This document shows positions 40,129 to 49,780 of a stretch of DNA of 64,000 nucleotides, piece after piece (position 1 is the stretch's first letter; each line of letters opens with the position of its first letter). A model generated the notes under the pieces. That model ran no database searches and was not told where the DNA came from. It saw only the letters and a program-made list of their open reading frames with translations. This DNA comes from Falsarthrobacter nasiphocae. Lineage in GTDB: Bacteria > Actinomycetota > Actinomycetes > Actinomycetales > Micrococcaceae. The position numbers and the translations under genes are program-made. The stretch spans positions 1,632,965 to 1,696,964 of the forward strand of contig NZ_JAVDUI010000001.1 of the NCBI RefSeq assembly GCF_031456275.1, read 5' to 3'.

Positions 40129-42015
40129 ATGTGTGGAATCGTTGGATATGTGGGCAACGCCCCCGCCGCAGGCAGTGCGGACAGTCACCAGCACTCGGCT
40201 CTCGACGTGCTCATCGAAGGGCTTCGGCGCCTCGAATACCGTGGTTACGACTCGGCGGGCGTCGCCGTCCTGACGGACCAGGGGATCGAGAGCCGCAAGA
40301 AGGCAGGCAAGCTCGCCAACCTTGAGGCGGAGCTCGAGGCCAGCCCCCTCCCGGTCGCGTACACGGGCATCGGCCACACACGCTGGGCCACGCACGGCGG
40401 CCCCACGGACCGGAACGCGCACCCGCACGTCGTCGACGGCGGCAGCCTCGCGCTCATCCACAACGGCATCATCGAGAACTTCGCGGAGCACAAGGCCGCG
40501 CTTGAGGCCGACGGGGTCGAGTTCGTCTCCGAGACGGACACCGAGGTGGCCGCCGCCCTCCTCGCCAAGGTCTACGACACGGAGTCTGAGGGTGACCTGA
40601 CGCGGGCCATGCAGCTCACGTCCCAGCGCCTTGAGGGTGCCTTCACGCTTCTGGCCATCCACAAGGACCACCCGGGCGTCGTCGTCGCCTCCCGCCGCAA
40701 CTCGCCGCTCGTCATCGGGCTCGGCGAGGGCGAGAACTTCCTCGGCTCGGACGTCTCGGGCTTCATCGACTTCACCAAGCGGGCCGTCGAGCTTGCGCAG
40801 GACCAGGTCGTCACCATCACGCCCGAGTCCTTTGAGATCACCGACTTCTTCGGCAGCCCCGCCCAGGGCAAGGAGTTCACGGTCGACTGGGACGCGGCGG
40901 CCGCCGAGAAGGACGGCTACCCCTCCTTCATGGAGAAGGAGATCCACGACCAGCCCGAGGCCGTGCTCCAGACTCTCCTGGGCCGCTCGGACATCGACGG
41001 GCGCCTGACGCTCGACGAGATGCGGATCGACCCCGAAGAGCTCAAGAAGATCGACAAGATCATCGTCCTCGCCTGCGGCACCTCGGCCTACGCAGGCCAC
41101 GTTGCCAAGTACGCCATCGAGACGTGGTGCCGCATTCCCACCGAGGTGGAGCTCGCACACGAGTTCCGCTACCGCGAGCCGATCATCACGCCGACGACCC
41201 TCGTCGTCTCCCTCTCCCAGTCCGGCGAGACGATGGACACGCTCATGGCCGTCCGCTACGCCCGCGAACAGGGCGCGCGCACCATGGCCATCTGCAACAC
41301 GAACGGCTCCACGATCCCGCGCGAGTCCGATGCCGTGCTCTACACGCATGCAGGACCCGAGATCGCCGTGGCTTCCACGAAGGCGTTCCTCGCGCAGATC
41401 GTCGCCGCCTACCTCCTCGGCCTGTACTTGGCCCAGCTGCGCGGCAACAAGTTCCAGGGCGAGATCAAGGACATCCTCGCGGACCTCAACAAGATTCCCG
41501 CGAAGATCCAGTCCGTCCTCGACAACGCAGACCCAATCCGCGAACTGGCCCGCTCGATGAAGGACGCGGACTCCGTGCTCTTCCTCGGCCGCCACGTCGG
41601 CTTCCCCGTGGCCCTTGAGGGTGCCCTGAAGCTCAAGGAGATCGCCTACATCCACGCGGAGGGCTTCGCTGCCGGCGAGCTCAAGCATGGCCCGATCGCG
41701 CTCATCGAAGAGGGCCAGCCGGTCTTCATCGTCGTGCCGTCACCCCGCGGCCGCGACTCGCTCCACGCGAAGGTCGTCTCCAACATCCAGGAAGTCCGCG
41801 CCCGCGGCGCCCGCACCTTTGTCATCGCGGAGGAGGGGGACGAGGCCGTCAAGGCGTACGCCGAGGAGGTCTTCTTCATCCCGGAGACGCAGCCCCTCCT
41901 GGCACCGCTCCTCGCGACGGTTCCGCTCCAGATCTTCGCGGCAGCCCTCGCCGGCGCGAAGGGCTACGACGTGGACCAGCCCCGCAACCTCGCGAAGTCG
42001 GTCACGGTGGAGTAG
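40129..42015 (+). CDS. glmS: Glutamine-fructose-6-phosphate aminotransferase (isomerizing)
   Basis: 628 aa; ATG 40129 is fixed by the catalytic Cys at position 2 (MCGIVGYVG), which must become N-terminal. Makes GlcN-6-P from fructose-6-P and glutamine, the entry to UDP-GlcNAc. Glutaminase domain (1-240) with [18 protein letters not shown] and HNGIIENF. Two SIS isomerase domains (about 300-600) with [27 protein letters not shown]-like [12 protein letters not shown] and the C-terminal [13 protein letters not shown]. Complete. The reverse-acting nagB lies 3 kb upstream. Confidence 0.98.
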   Translation: MCGIVGYVGNAPAAGSADSHQHSALDVLIEGLRRLEYRGYDSAGVAVLTDQGIESRKKAGKLANLEAELEASPLPVAYTGIGHTRWATHGGPTDRNAHPHVVDGGSLALIHNGIIENFAEHKAALEADGVEFVSETDTEVAAALLAKVYDTESEGDLTRAMQLTSQRLEGAFTLLAIHKDHPGVVVASRRNSPLVIGLGEGENFLGSDVSGFIDFTKRAVELAQDQVVTITPESFEITDFFGSPAQGKEFTVDWDAAAAEKDGYPSFMEKEIHDQPEAVLQTLLGRSDIDGRLTLDEMRIDPEELKKIDKIIVLACGTSAYAGHVAKYAIETWCRIPTEVELAHEFRYREPIITPTTLVVSLSQSGETMDTLMAVRYAREQGARTMAICNTNGSTIPRESDAVLYTHAGPEIAVASTKAFLAQIVAAYLLGLYLAQLRGNKFQGEIKDILADLNKIPAKIQSVLDNADPIRELARSMKDADSVLFLGRHVGFPVALEGALKLKEIAYIHAEGFAAGELKHGPIALIEEGQPVFIVVPSPRGRDSLHAKVVSNIQEVRARGARTFVIAEEGDEAVKAYAEEVFFIPETQPLLAPLLATVPLQIFAAALAGAKGYDVDQPRNLAKSVTVE

Positions 42016-42037
42016 CCCTCCCTCAGAGAGAACGACG

Positions 42038-42083
42038 ACGGCGCTCCCGCCCGCCCCTGCCCAGGGGCGAGCGGGGGCGCCGT
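42038..42083 (+). terminator. Terminator after glmS
   Basis: ACGGCGCTCCCGC pairs with GCGGGGGCGCCGT (one wobble), with an inner CGCCCCTG/CAGGGGCG hairpin, then TTCC. Confidence 0.75.
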
Positions 42084-42195
42084 TTCCGTGGGGGTGCCGC
42101 CGTGGTGCGGCCCGGGTGTCAGAATGGGGTGGCGCAGTCCGCAGCCCACGCAGACGGGGCACGGCAGGGAACGCGAACCACAGGAAGGGGAGATC

Positions 42196-42549
42196 GTGAT
42201 CCGGGGAATCGGCATCGACGTCGTGAACATCGAGCGCTTCGCGGAGACGATCCGCCGCACGCCCGCGCTGGTCGGGCGGCTCTTCACGGCGAAGGAGAGC
42301 GAGGGCCTCACAGCCCGATCCCTGGCGGCCCGGTTCGCCGCCAAGGAGGCACTGGCCAAGGCGCTGGGCGCACCCGGGGGCCTGGCGTGGCACGACGCCG
42401 TGATCGAGGGCGGCCGGGGCGAGCCCCCGGTTATCCGCCTCACGGGGACCTGCGCGGACCGGGCGGCTCAGCTCGGGGCCACACGGTGGCACGTCTCCTT
42501 GACGCACGACGAGCCCGTAGCCCAGGCCGTTGTCATCCTCGAGGGGTAG
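42196..42549 (+). CDS. acpS: Holo-[acyl-carrier-protein] synthase
   Basis: 117 aa, GTG after GGAAGGGGAGATC. Transfers 4'-phosphopantetheine from CoA to acyl carrier protein. Motifs: GIGIDVVNIERF (Mg-binding Asp), RLFTAKE and AARFAAKEALAKALGAPGGLAWHDAVI (Glu and Lys), SLTHDEPVAQAVVI near the end. Normal length. It is separated from glmS by a terminator. Confidence 0.95.
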   Translation: MIRGIGIDVVNIERFAETIRRTPALVGRLFTAKESEGLTARSLAARFAAKEALAKALGAPGGLAWHDAVIEGGRGEPPVIRLTGTCADRAAQLGATRWHVSLTHDEPVAQAVVILEG

Positions 42550-42603
42550 ATCTCCGCGGGGGAGAGGGGCCGCCAGGCGCCGTCGTCGTGCAGAGAAGGG
42601 AGG

Positions 42604-44055
42604 CTAGTACGCGCCCTTGGACGCCACGACCGCCCGGAACGTCTTGAAGATGATGAGGACGTCCTGCGCGAGGGACCAGTTCTCGACATAGTAGAGGTCC
42701 AGGCGGACCGTGTCGTTCCAGGAGAGGTCCGAGCGCCCAGAGACCTGCCAGAGGCCCGTGATGCCCGGCTGGACGAGGAGGCGGCGGTGCACATGGTCCT
42801 CGTACTTCGCGACCTCGCGCGGAAGCGGTGGGCGCGGGCCCACGAGGCTCATCTCGCCCTTGAGGACATTGAGGATCTGGGGCAGCTCGTCAATGGAGTA
42901 GCGGCGGATGAAGCGGCCGACGCGGGTGATGCGCGGGTCGTCCTTGATCTTGAAGAGGACCTCGTTTCCCGCATCCGTCTCGGGGGCGAGCGCCGAGACC
43001 TTGGTCTCCGCGTCGGTGACCATCGAACGGAACTTGTGCATCTGGAAGCGCTTGCCATTCTTGCCCACTCGCTCCTGGTTGAAGACCACAGGCCCCGGGG
43101 AGTCCAGCTTGACGGCGAGGGCCGTGGCAATGAGGACGGGGGAGAGGAGGATCGCCGCGAGCGAGGCGAGGACGACATCGAAGGAGCGCTTGAGGAATGC
43201 GTTGATGCCGCTGAGGCGGGGAGTCGAGACGTGGATGAGCGGCAGGCCGGCGATGGGCTGGGTGTGGATGCGGGGGCCGGCGACGTCGGTCAGCGCGGGC
43301 GCCATGATCAGCCGGATGTGGCGGTCCGCGAGCTCCCATCCGAGCCGGCGGATGGCGCGCGGGGACAGTGACGCGCTCGAGGAGATGGCCACCGCGTCGA
43401 GGCGGTAGTCCTCGATGGCGGCGAGAATGCCGTCCACCTGGAGGCTTGTGCCGGCCACGGGCAGGGGAAGCTCGTCACCGTTCGGCGCGGTCCGGGAGAA
43501 GCCGGGGAGGTACGCGACGATCGGGTCGTATCCCGCCTGGGGATGGGCGGACAGGGACGAGTGCAGGTGGAGCACGCTGCTCGGGCTGCCGAGGAGCATG
43601 ACTCGGTAGTTCCAGTGGCCAGCGAGACGCGCCTGGATGAGCCTCCGGCGCCAGAACGCACGCGAGAGGAGCAGGAGGAGCAGGCCTGCCGGGAGGGCGA
43701 TGGCGACGTAGCCGCGGGACGTGTCCACGCGGGAGAGGTAGGACAGGATGGCGATGGCGCCGAAGAGAGACAGCGTTGCGGAGACGGTGCGCTTGTACTC
43801 CTCGAATCCCTGGCCGAGAATGCCGGGTGAGCGGGACCCCCACAGACCCAGGAAGACCCACCAGACCACGGCGATGATGGCCGTCACGGACCAGTAGGAG
43901 GTGGCGGTCTCGTCCACGTGGAGCTGCTCGCGGGTCAGGCCGAAGCGCCAGATGTTGGCTGTGGTCAGGGCCAAGAACACCATGATGGCGTCGCTGAGCA
44001 TCAGCTTGCGAGCGGCGGACCGGGACCAAGTGTGAGCTGAGGGGCGTTCGGGCAT
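42604..44055 (-). CDS. Polyprenyl-phosphate sugar-1-phosphate transferase (WcaJ/exopolysaccharide initiator type)
   Basis: 483 aa. Four to five N-terminal helices (about 15-130), a central Rossmann-like domain (about 140-270), a re-entrant helix (KRSFDVVLASLAAILLSPVLIATALAV), and the cytosolic catalytic domain with FNQERVGKNGKRFQMHKFRSMV, RRYSIDELPQILNVLKGEMSLVGPRPPLPREV and QPGITGLWQVSGRSDLSWNDTVRLDLYYV. It would start exopolysaccharide or capsule repeat units by loading a sugar phosphate onto undecaprenyl phosphate. No other polysaccharide genes are nearby. TAAAAC on the minus strand ends 6 nt before ATG, so the transcript may be leaderless. Confidence 0.92.
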   Translation of the reverse strand: MPERPSAHTWSRSAARKLMLSDAIMVFLALTTANIWRFGLTREQLHVDETATSYWSVTAIIAVVWWVFLGLWGSRSPGILGQGFEEYKRTVSATLSLFGAIAILSYLSRVDTSRGYVAIALPAGLLLLLLSRAFWRRRLIQARLAGHWNYRVMLLGSPSSVLHLHSSLSAHPQAGYDPIVAYLPGFSRTAPNGDELPLPVAGTSLQVDGILAAIEDYRLDAVAISSSASLSPRAIRRLGWELADRHIRLIMAPALTDVAGPRIHTQPIAGLPLIHVSTPRLSGINAFLKRSFDVVLASLAAILLSPVLIATALAVKLDSPGPVVFNQERVGKNGKRFQMHKFRSMVTDAETKVSALAPETDAGNEVLFKIKDDPRITRVGRFIRRYSIDELPQILNVLKGEMSLVGPRPPLPREVAKYEDHVHRRLLVQPGITGLWQVSGRSDLSWNDTVRLDLYYVENWSLAQDVLIIFKTFRAVVASKGAY

Positions 44056-44409
44056 CGGCGCGTTTTATCCTGACAACGAAGACCTATGGGGGGACAGTGA
44101 TCGTCAGCCGTGGGGACAGCCAAACTGCAGTCTGCGACAAGGACGTGCGGGACCATGAACAGTCCGCGGCCTTGTCATCCTTGGGTGAGGGGACCGGATG
44201 GGCCGCGGCATGGGGGTGCGTAGACGGATCAAATAACGCGCGCTACGCCGCAGATTTCATAGTTACGATTGTAACTGAACTCGACGAAGACGGGCGCGGA
44301 GCGCCGTCCACGTCACGGGCGCGGCCAGGGGAGGCCCGGCCACGAGCTCGGCGTCGGATGCCTGGGCTCGGCCCGCCGAGCCCAGGCCGAACGGAAAGTG
44401 AAGAGCGCA
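44056..44409 (+). promoter_or_regulatory. Regulatory region upstream of alr-tsaE, with AGTTAC/GTAACT palindrome
   Basis: 354 bp with no credible gene. Bases 44231-44280 are clearly AT-richer than the surroundings. They contain the perfect inverted repeat AGTTAC-GATT-GTAACT (44261-44276), overlapping a -10-like CATAGT (44258-44263). A repressor or activator site is plausible; the regulator is not identifiable here. A second palindrome ACTGCAGT occurs at about 44124. Confidence 0.4.
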
Positions 44410-46128
44410 ATGCGAGACGCATACGGGACCGTGACCATGCTGCCGGAGAGAGCCGCCACCGTGGACCTCGGCGCGCTCGTCTCCAACGCACGGAGCATCG
44501 CGGCTCGGATCGCCCCCTCCCGCCTCATGACCGTCCTCAAAGCGGACGCGTACGGGCACGGGGCAGCGGCCGCCGGGCGCGCGCTCGCGGGGGCCGGCTT
44601 CAGGGACTTCGGGGTCGCGCACGTGAGCGAGGCACTCGAGCTGCGGGAGGCCGTTGGCCCCGAGCCGCGCATCCTCGCCTGGCTGCACACGAGCGCCACG
44701 GACTTCGCAGCGGCCCTGCGCGCGGGGATCGAGCTGGGTGTCAACGGCTCAGAGCTCGACGCCATCCTCGAGGCCGCCCGCGCAACGGGCTGCACGCCCC
44801 GACTGCACGCGATCGTCGACACGGGGCTCGGCCGCAACGGGGCCGTCTCCGAGACGTGGGACGCGTTCTTCGCGCGCCTCGCGGAGTTGTCGGCGAGCGG
44901 CCGCGCCGTCGTCGTCGGCATCATGAGCCACCTGGCCGTGGCCGACGAGCCCGGCCGTCCCGAGACGGACCTCCAGCGGCAGGCTTTTGAGCGGGCCGTG
45001 GAGACGGCCGGGCGGCATGGGCTGAGCCCCCTGCAGCGGCACCTGGCCAACACGCCCGCTTCCCTCGTCCGCGAGGATCTGCGCTACGAGATGTGCAGGG
45101 TGGGCCTGGGGCTCTACGGCCTCAGCCCCTTCAGCGACCGGGCGGCCGAGGAGTTCGGGCTCCGGCCGGTCATGACGCTCTCGACCCGAGTCTCCCTCGT
45201 CAAGCGCGTCGAGGAAGGTCACGGCGCCTCGTACGGGCTCCTGTGGACGGCGCCCACGCCGACGCACCTCGGGCTCGTGCCGCTCGGGTATGCGGACGGC
45301 ATTCCGCGCGTGGCGGAGGGGCTGCGTGTGCGGATCGGCGGGGTGGACCAGCCTGTGGTGGGGCGCATTGCCATGGACCAGATGATCGTGGATCTGGGCG
45401 CTGACGAGTCGGCGATGGATCTGCTCGGGGCGGACGCCGTCGTCTTCGGAGCGGGAGGGCAGCCGGTTGAGGACGTCGCCGCCGCGGCGGGCACGATCAA
45501 CTACGAGATTGTCACGCGCATCTCCCCGCGCGTGGAGCGGGTCTGGACGGAGCCCGAGGGCCTGGGCGCGCTCGTGGGGCCCTCCGGCTCGCGGGTCTTC
45601 GCCGCGGAGACGGCCGAGGAGATGCGGGCGCTCGGGGCGAGGCTCGGACAGGTCCTGGAGCCCGGCGACGTCCTCGTCCTCACGGGCGACCTCGGCGCGG
45701 GCAAGACGACCCTGACCCAGGGCATCGCCGAGGGGCTCGGGGTCAGCGGCCGCGTCACGTCTCCGACCTTCGTCCTCGCCCGAGTCCACCCCAACGACCC
45801 CGAGGGCCCGAGGCCCGGCGGGCCCGACCTCGTCCACGTCGACGCCTACCGGCTCGGCGACGAAGGCGGCCTCGACGGGCTCGCGCTCGAGGACACGGCC
45901 CACTCCAGCGTGACCGTCGTCGAGTGGGGCGAGCACCTGCCTGCCGGGCTCGGCACGCGCACCGTGAGGGTGCGCATCGGGCGCGCGGGCGCGCCTGACA
46001 CGGTGACTGAGGCGGACGGGACCCTTGACTTCGGGTCCGACGACGCGGCCGCCGACCCGCGAACCATTTCCGTCTCGCTCGACGCCCCCGCGGCGGCAGC
46101 AGGGCGCGAGGAGAGCCAGAATGACTGA
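44410..46128 (+). CDS. alr-tsaE: Bifunctional alanine racemase / TsaE ATPase fusion
   Basis: 572 aa from ATG 44410; a GTG at 44398 is the alternative. Residues about 10-375 are alanine racemase: PLP Lys44 in VLKADAYGHG, catalytic Tyr region GASYGLLW, GYADGIPRVAE, PVVGRIAMDQMIVDLG. It makes D-Ala for peptidoglycan. Residues about 395-545 are TsaE: Walker A GDLGAGKTTLTQG (426-438), SPTFVLARVH, HVDAYRL and VVEWGEHLP. TsaE is the ATPase that supports t6A37 formation by TsaBD. Such fusions are known in Micrococcales. The 3' end overlaps tsaB by 8 nt. Confidence 0.94.
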   Translation: MRDAYGTVTMLPERAATVDLGALVSNARSIAARIAPSRLMTVLKADAYGHGAAAAGRALAGAGFRDFGVAHVSEALELREAVGPEPRILAWLHTSATDFAAALRAGIELGVNGSELDAILEAARATGCTPRLHAIVDTGLGRNGAVSETWDAFFARLAELSASGRAVVVGIMSHLAVADEPGRPETDLQRQAFERAVETAGRHGLSPLQRHLANTPASLVREDLRYEMCRVGLGLYGLSPFSDRAAEEFGLRPVMTLSTRVSLVKRVEEGHGASYGLLWTAPTPTHLGLVPLGYADGIPRVAEGLRVRIGGVDQPVVGRIAMDQMIVDLGADESAMDLLGADAVVFGAGGQPVEDVAAAAGTINYEIVTRISPRVERVWTEPEGLGALVGPSGSRVFAAETAEEMRALGARLGQVLEPGDVLVLTGDLGAGKTTLTQGIAEGLGVSGRVTSPTFVLARVHPNDPEGPRPGGPDLVHVDAYRLGDEGGLDGLALEDTAHSSVTVVEWGEHLPAGLGTRTVRVRIGRAGAPDTVTEADGTLDFGSDDAAADPRTISVSLDAPAAAAGREESQND

Positions 46129-46885
46129 GAACCGCACCGCCCCCGCCTACGTCCTGGGCATCGACACCTCGGCCCGCGCGAGCGTCGCCGCCGTGGACCT
46201 CGCGGACCCCGAGGGGGTGCTCGCCTCCGAGGAAAGCGGCGACGCGACATCGCACGCCGAGGAGCTCGCCGGCATGGTCAGCCGCCTCACGCAGCGCTGG
46301 GGCCGCCCTGCCCGCGTGGCCGTCGGCATGGGGCCGGGGCCCTTCACCGGACTGCGCGTGGGCGTGGCCGCCGCGGAGGCCCTGGCCTTCGCGTGGGGCG
46401 TGCCCCTCGACACGGTGGACTCCCTGGACGCGCTGCGCGAGGACGTGGTCAGCGCCGCCCCCGCCCCCGCCGGGAGCGAGGACGAGACGACACCGCCCGC
46501 GCAGAACGGGGGCGAGGCCCTGCTTGTGGCCACCGACGCCCGCCGCCGCGAGATCTACTGGGCGCTGTACTCGCCGGAGGGCCGCCGCCTGGCAGGCCCT
46601 GCCGTGGGCGCCGCGCGCCAGGCCGCCGAACGGGCCCGGGAACTCTGGCCCGGGGCCATGAGCGTCGTCGGCGAAGGAGCGCTCCTCTACGCTGATGCCC
46701 TCGACGAGGCCCTGCCGGCCGCGCGCCGCCACCTCGGAGAGGCCGCGCGCCCCTCCGCTGCCGGCGTGGCGCGCATTGCCGCCCACGCCCTCGCAGCCGG
46801 CGCGGCGCTGCCCAGGCTCGGCGTGCAGTACCTCCGCGACTCGGACGCCAAGCTGCCAGCGCAGCGTGGACGGGCCACGGCGTGA
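46121..46885 (+). CDS. tsaB: t6A biosynthesis protein TsaB
   Basis: 254 aa, ATG 46121 after GCGAGGAGAGCC. ASKHA-fold scaffold that pairs with TsaD in forming N6-threonylcarbamoyladenosine at tRNA position 37. Motifs: VLGIDTSARASVAAV, SHAEELAGMVSRL, GMGPGPFTGLRVGVAAAEALAFAWGVPL, ATDARRREIYWALYS. Typical length with a short insert about 115-130. Overlaps alr-tsaE and rimI. Confidence 0.95.
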   Translation: MTENRTAPAYVLGIDTSARASVAAVDLADPEGVLASEESGDATSHAEELAGMVSRLTQRWGRPARVAVGMGPGPFTGLRVGVAAAEALAFAWGVPLDTVDSLDALREDVVSAAPAPAGSEDETTPPAQNGGEALLVATDARRREIYWALYSPEGRRLAGPAVGAARQAAERARELWPGAMSVVGEGALLYADALDEALPAARRHLGEAARPSAAGVARIAAHALAAGAALPRLGVQYLRDSDAKLPAQRGRATA

Positions 46886-47379
46886 CGGGGGAGAGCGCCC
46901 TGCCCGCAGCTGCCGGAGCCGCCCGGTGGCGCCACCTCCGGACGGACGACCTCGATGAGATCATGGGGCTCGAGGACCAGCTCTTCGGCGCCGACGCCTG
47001 GCCCCGGGACGGCTTCGAGGCGGAGCTCCTCCAGCCGGAGACACGGGAGTATGTTGCCGCTGAGGCGGGCGGGCGGATCATCGCGTACGGAGGCATCATG
47101 TGCGTGCCGCCCATCGCGGACATCCAGACCATCGGCGTCGCCCGCGAGGCCCAGGGGCGCGGGCTCGGGCGCGCGCTGCTCCGACGGCTCGTCGAGGCGA
47201 GTCGCGCCCGCGGGGCCGAGGACATCCTCCTCGAGGTGCGCGAGGACAACGCGCCTGCCCGCGCGCTCTACGAGAGCGAGGGCTTCTCCCAGATCCACGT
47301 CCGCAAGCGCTACTACCGTGACGGGTGCGACGCCCTCATCATGCAGCTGAAGCTCACACCGACAGGAGACCCCCGATGA
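46882..47379 (+). CDS. rimI: Ribosomal protein S18-alanine N-acetyltransferase (GNAT)
   Basis: 165 aa, GTG overlapping tsaB (GTGA). GNAT fold with acetyl-CoA motif [24 protein letters not shown] and C-terminal [31 protein letters not shown]-type end, the RimI signature. In E. coli RimI acetylates S18. The position between tsaB and tsaD is the standard actinobacterial order. Confidence 0.93.
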   Translation: MTGESALPAAAGAARWRHLRTDDLDEIMGLEDQLFGADAWPRDGFEAELLQPETREYVAAEAGGRIIAYGGIMCVPPIADIQTIGVAREAQGRGLGRALLRRLVEASRARGAEDILLEVREDNAPARALYESEGFSQIHVRKRYYRDGCDALIMQLKLTPTGDPR

Positions 47380-48455
47380 CCGCACGCGACGAGCCCCTCG
47401 TCCTCGGGATCGAGTCCTCGTGCGACGAGACCGGAATCGGGATCGTCCGCGGCCAGACGCTCCTCGCGAACGCCGTGGCGAGCTCGATGGACCTTCACGC
47501 CGCCTACGGGGGCGTCATCCCCGAGATCGCGGCCCGCGCCCACGTCGAGGCCATGGTGCCCACCCTCCAGGCGGCGCTCGCGGAGGCGGACGTGACGCTC
47601 GAGGACGTCGACGCGATCGCCGTGACCGCGGGCCCCGGTCTCAACGGCGCCCTCATGGTCGGGGTCGCGGCGGCCAAGGCCCTCGCGCTCGCGGCGAACA
47701 AGCCGCTCTACGGGGTCAACCATCTCGTGGCGCACGTGGGCGTCGCCGTCCTCGAGGGCGGGAGCCTCCCAGACCGCCTGGGCGCCCTCCTCGTCTCCGG
47801 GGGGCACACCGAGATCCTTCGGGTGCGCTCTCTGGCCGACGACGTCGAGCTGCTCGGCTCAACCATCGACGACGCTGCGGGGGAGGCCTACGACAAGGTC
47901 GCCCGGATGCTCGGACTGGGATACCCCGGCGGCCCCGTCGTCGACCGCTTGGCCGCGGAGGGGAATCCGAAGGCCATCCGGTACCCGAGGGGGCTCACGC
48001 TGCCGAAGTTCACGGGGACGGCGGAGGAGCCGGGCCCGCACAGGCACGACTTCTCGTTCTCCGGCGTCAAGACAGCCGTCTCGAGGAGCCTCGACCACTT
48101 CGAGCGAGAGGGCCTCGAGGTGCCCGTGGCGGACGTCTGCGCGAGCTTCCAGACCGCAGTGGCGGACGTGCTCACGGCGAAGGCGGTCCGCGCGTGCCAG
48201 GAGCACGGGCTGGACACCCTCCTGCTTGGGGGAGGCGTCGCCGCCAACGCTGGGCTGCGGAGGCTGCTCGCGGCGCGGTGTCAGTCCGCAGGGATCACCC
48301 TGCGCGTACCCCCGCTGCGGCTCTGCACGGACAACGGGGCGATGGTCGCCGCGCTCGGGGCGCACCTCGTGGCCCACGGGGTGGAGCCCTCGGGGCTGGA
48401 CTTTGCGACGGACCCGTCCCTGCCCGTGACCCGTGTGAGCATCCCCGCCGCCTGA
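47376..48455 (+). CDS. tsaD: tRNA N6-adenosine threonylcarbamoyltransferase TsaD
   Basis: 359 aa, ATG overlapping rimI (ATGA), RBS ACAGGAG. Transfers the threonylcarbamoyl group to A37. Signatures: [66 protein letters not shown] (metal-binding His pair), [10 protein letters not shown] and [13 protein letters not shown]. Last gene of the t6A operon. TsaC, which makes the substrate, is outside this window. Confidence 0.97.
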   Translation: MTARDEPLVLGIESSCDETGIGIVRGQTLLANAVASSMDLHAAYGGVIPEIAARAHVEAMVPTLQAALAEADVTLEDVDAIAVTAGPGLNGALMVGVAAAKALALAANKPLYGVNHLVAHVGVAVLEGGSLPDRLGALLVSGGHTEILRVRSLADDVELLGSTIDDAAGEAYDKVARMLGLGYPGGPVVDRLAAEGNPKAIRYPRGLTLPKFTGTAEEPGPHRHDFSFSGVKTAVSRSLDHFEREGLEVPVADVCASFQTAVADVLTAKAVRACQEHGLDTLLLGGGVAANAGLRRLLAARCQSAGITLRVPPLRLCTDNGAMVAALGAHLVAHGVEPSGLDFATDPSLPVTRVSIPAA

Positions 48456-48469
48456 GCGCGCACGAGAAG

Positions 48470-48500
48470 CCGGGGGCCAGCCGAGAGGGCTGACCCCCGG
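48470..48500. terminator. Terminator between convergent tsaD and glutamate-cysteine ligase genes
   Basis: 13-bp stem CCGGGGGCCAGCC/GGCTGACCCCCGG (one mismatch), loop GAGAG. Located between two converging genes, so it can serve both. Confidence 0.7.
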
Positions 48501-48516
48501 GGCGGCGCCCGTGCGC

Positions 48517-49698
48517 CTAGGCCTTCGGGTGTCCTGCGGCCGCCGTGGGGAGCTCGTTGTTGCGCAAGCGCGCGACGCCGTCGAGCACCACGGCCGTCAG
48601 GTCCCCGCTGGCCTGCTCGGCGACCCAGCGCTGGCGCTGGTAGCCGGCCCCGGCCTCGATGATCGCGAGGACGTCCTCGAGCTGCTCGGCGCATCCGAGG
48701 GACTCGGCGATGGGGCGCAGACGAGGGATGACGTCCTCCGCCAGGTGCTCGGTGACGAGGCGCTCGGTTCCCTCCCGGTCGAGGATGACGATCGCCTCGA
48801 GCCCGTAGCGGGCCGCGCGCCACTTGTTCTCCTTGACGTGCCACGGCTGCAGCGGCGGCACCTCGACCCCCGCGTCGACGGCGGCGCTCGTCTCGTGGAC
48901 GAGGCACTGGGTCAGGGAGGTGATGGCCCCGATCTCGCGGAGGCTCGCGAGCCCGTCGCACACGCGCATCTCCACGGTCCCGAGGTTCGGCACGGGGCGG
49001 ATGTCCCACCGGATCTCGTTGAGCTCGTCGACGACGCCCGTGCGGAACATGTCCTCAACGTAGCCCTCGTACTCGGACCAGTCCGAGAACTGCCAGGGCA
49101 GGCCCGCCGTCGGCAGCTGCTGGAAGATCAGGGCGCGCTGGGATGCGTAGCCGGTCTCGTCGCCGCTCCAGTAGGGGCTCGAGGCGGTGAGCGCCTGGAA
49201 GTGCGGGACGTAGCGGGCCAGCGTGTTGACGACGGGCAGGGCCTTGTCCACTGAGTCGATCCCGACGTGGACGTGGACGCCGTAGATGAGCATCTGCTGG
49301 CCCCACCACTGGGTGCGGTCGAGAAGCCGCGAGTAGCGCTCCTTGTCCGAGACGCTCTGCAGGCGGGGCCCGCCGAACGGGTGGGAGCCCTGGCAGTAGA
49401 GCTCGACGCCGAGCTCGTCCGTCACCGCGCGCAGCTCGTCGAGGCAGCCGCCGAGATCCGCGATGGCCTCGGGGACGGTCGAGTTGACGCCCGTGACGAG
49501 CTCGACGGTGTTCTCAAGGAGCTCCCGCTTGATGAAGGGGTGCTCGTCACCCTGTGCGAGCCCCTTCTGGCGGGCGATGGCCGCGGCCAGGACCTCGGGT
49601 GCCTTGGGGACCAGGTCGCCCGTGGTCGGGTCAACCAGTGCGATCTCCCACTCGAGACCCAGGGTGGACTGCGCCGACTTCGCAAAATCGATCTTCAC
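48517..49698 (-). CDS. Carboxylate-amine ligase YbdK family (glutamate-cysteine ligase 2)
   Basis: 393 aa, GTG 49698 with AGGAG upstream. GCS2 family: LGLEWEIALVDPTTGDLVP, ELLENTVELVTGV, YGVHVHVGIDS, RPVPNLGTVEMRVCDGL and ENKWRAARYGLEA. YbdK has weak gamma-glutamylcysteine ligase activity in vitro. In actinobacteria, which use mycothiol, the physiological substrate of these proteins is uncertain. Monocistronic. Confidence 0.9.
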   Translation of the reverse strand: MKIDFAKSAQSTLGLEWEIALVDPTTGDLVPKAPEVLAAAIARQKGLAQGDEHPFIKRELLENTVELVTGVNSTVPEAIADLGGCLDELRAVTDELGVELYCQGSHPFGGPRLQSVSDKERYSRLLDRTQWWGQQMLIYGVHVHVGIDSVDKALPVVNTLARYVPHFQALTASSPYWSGDETGYASQRALIFQQLPTAGLPWQFSDWSEYEGYVEDMFRTGVVDELNEIRWDIRPVPNLGTVEMRVCDGLASLREIGAITSLTQCLVHETSAAVDAGVEVPPLQPWHVKENKWRAARYGLEAIVILDREGTERLVTEHLAEDVIPRLRPIAESLGCAEQLEDVLAIIEAGAGYQRQRWVAEQASGDLTAVVLDGVARLRNNELPTAAAGHPKA

Positions 49699-49768
49699 GG
49701 TGCTCCTGCTGTCGTTGACCTCGGCCCGGGGCGGACGAGGTCAACTCAGCATACTAAGGACGCGCCGC

Positions 49769-49774
49769 TAGACT
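49769..49774 (+). promoter_or_regulatory. GH3 gene -10 (TAGACT), likely leaderless
   Basis: TAGACT, then GGCCGC, then GTG 49781. Only 6 nt between, so a leaderless transcript is likely. Confidence 0.5.
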
Positions 49775-49780
49775 GGCCGC

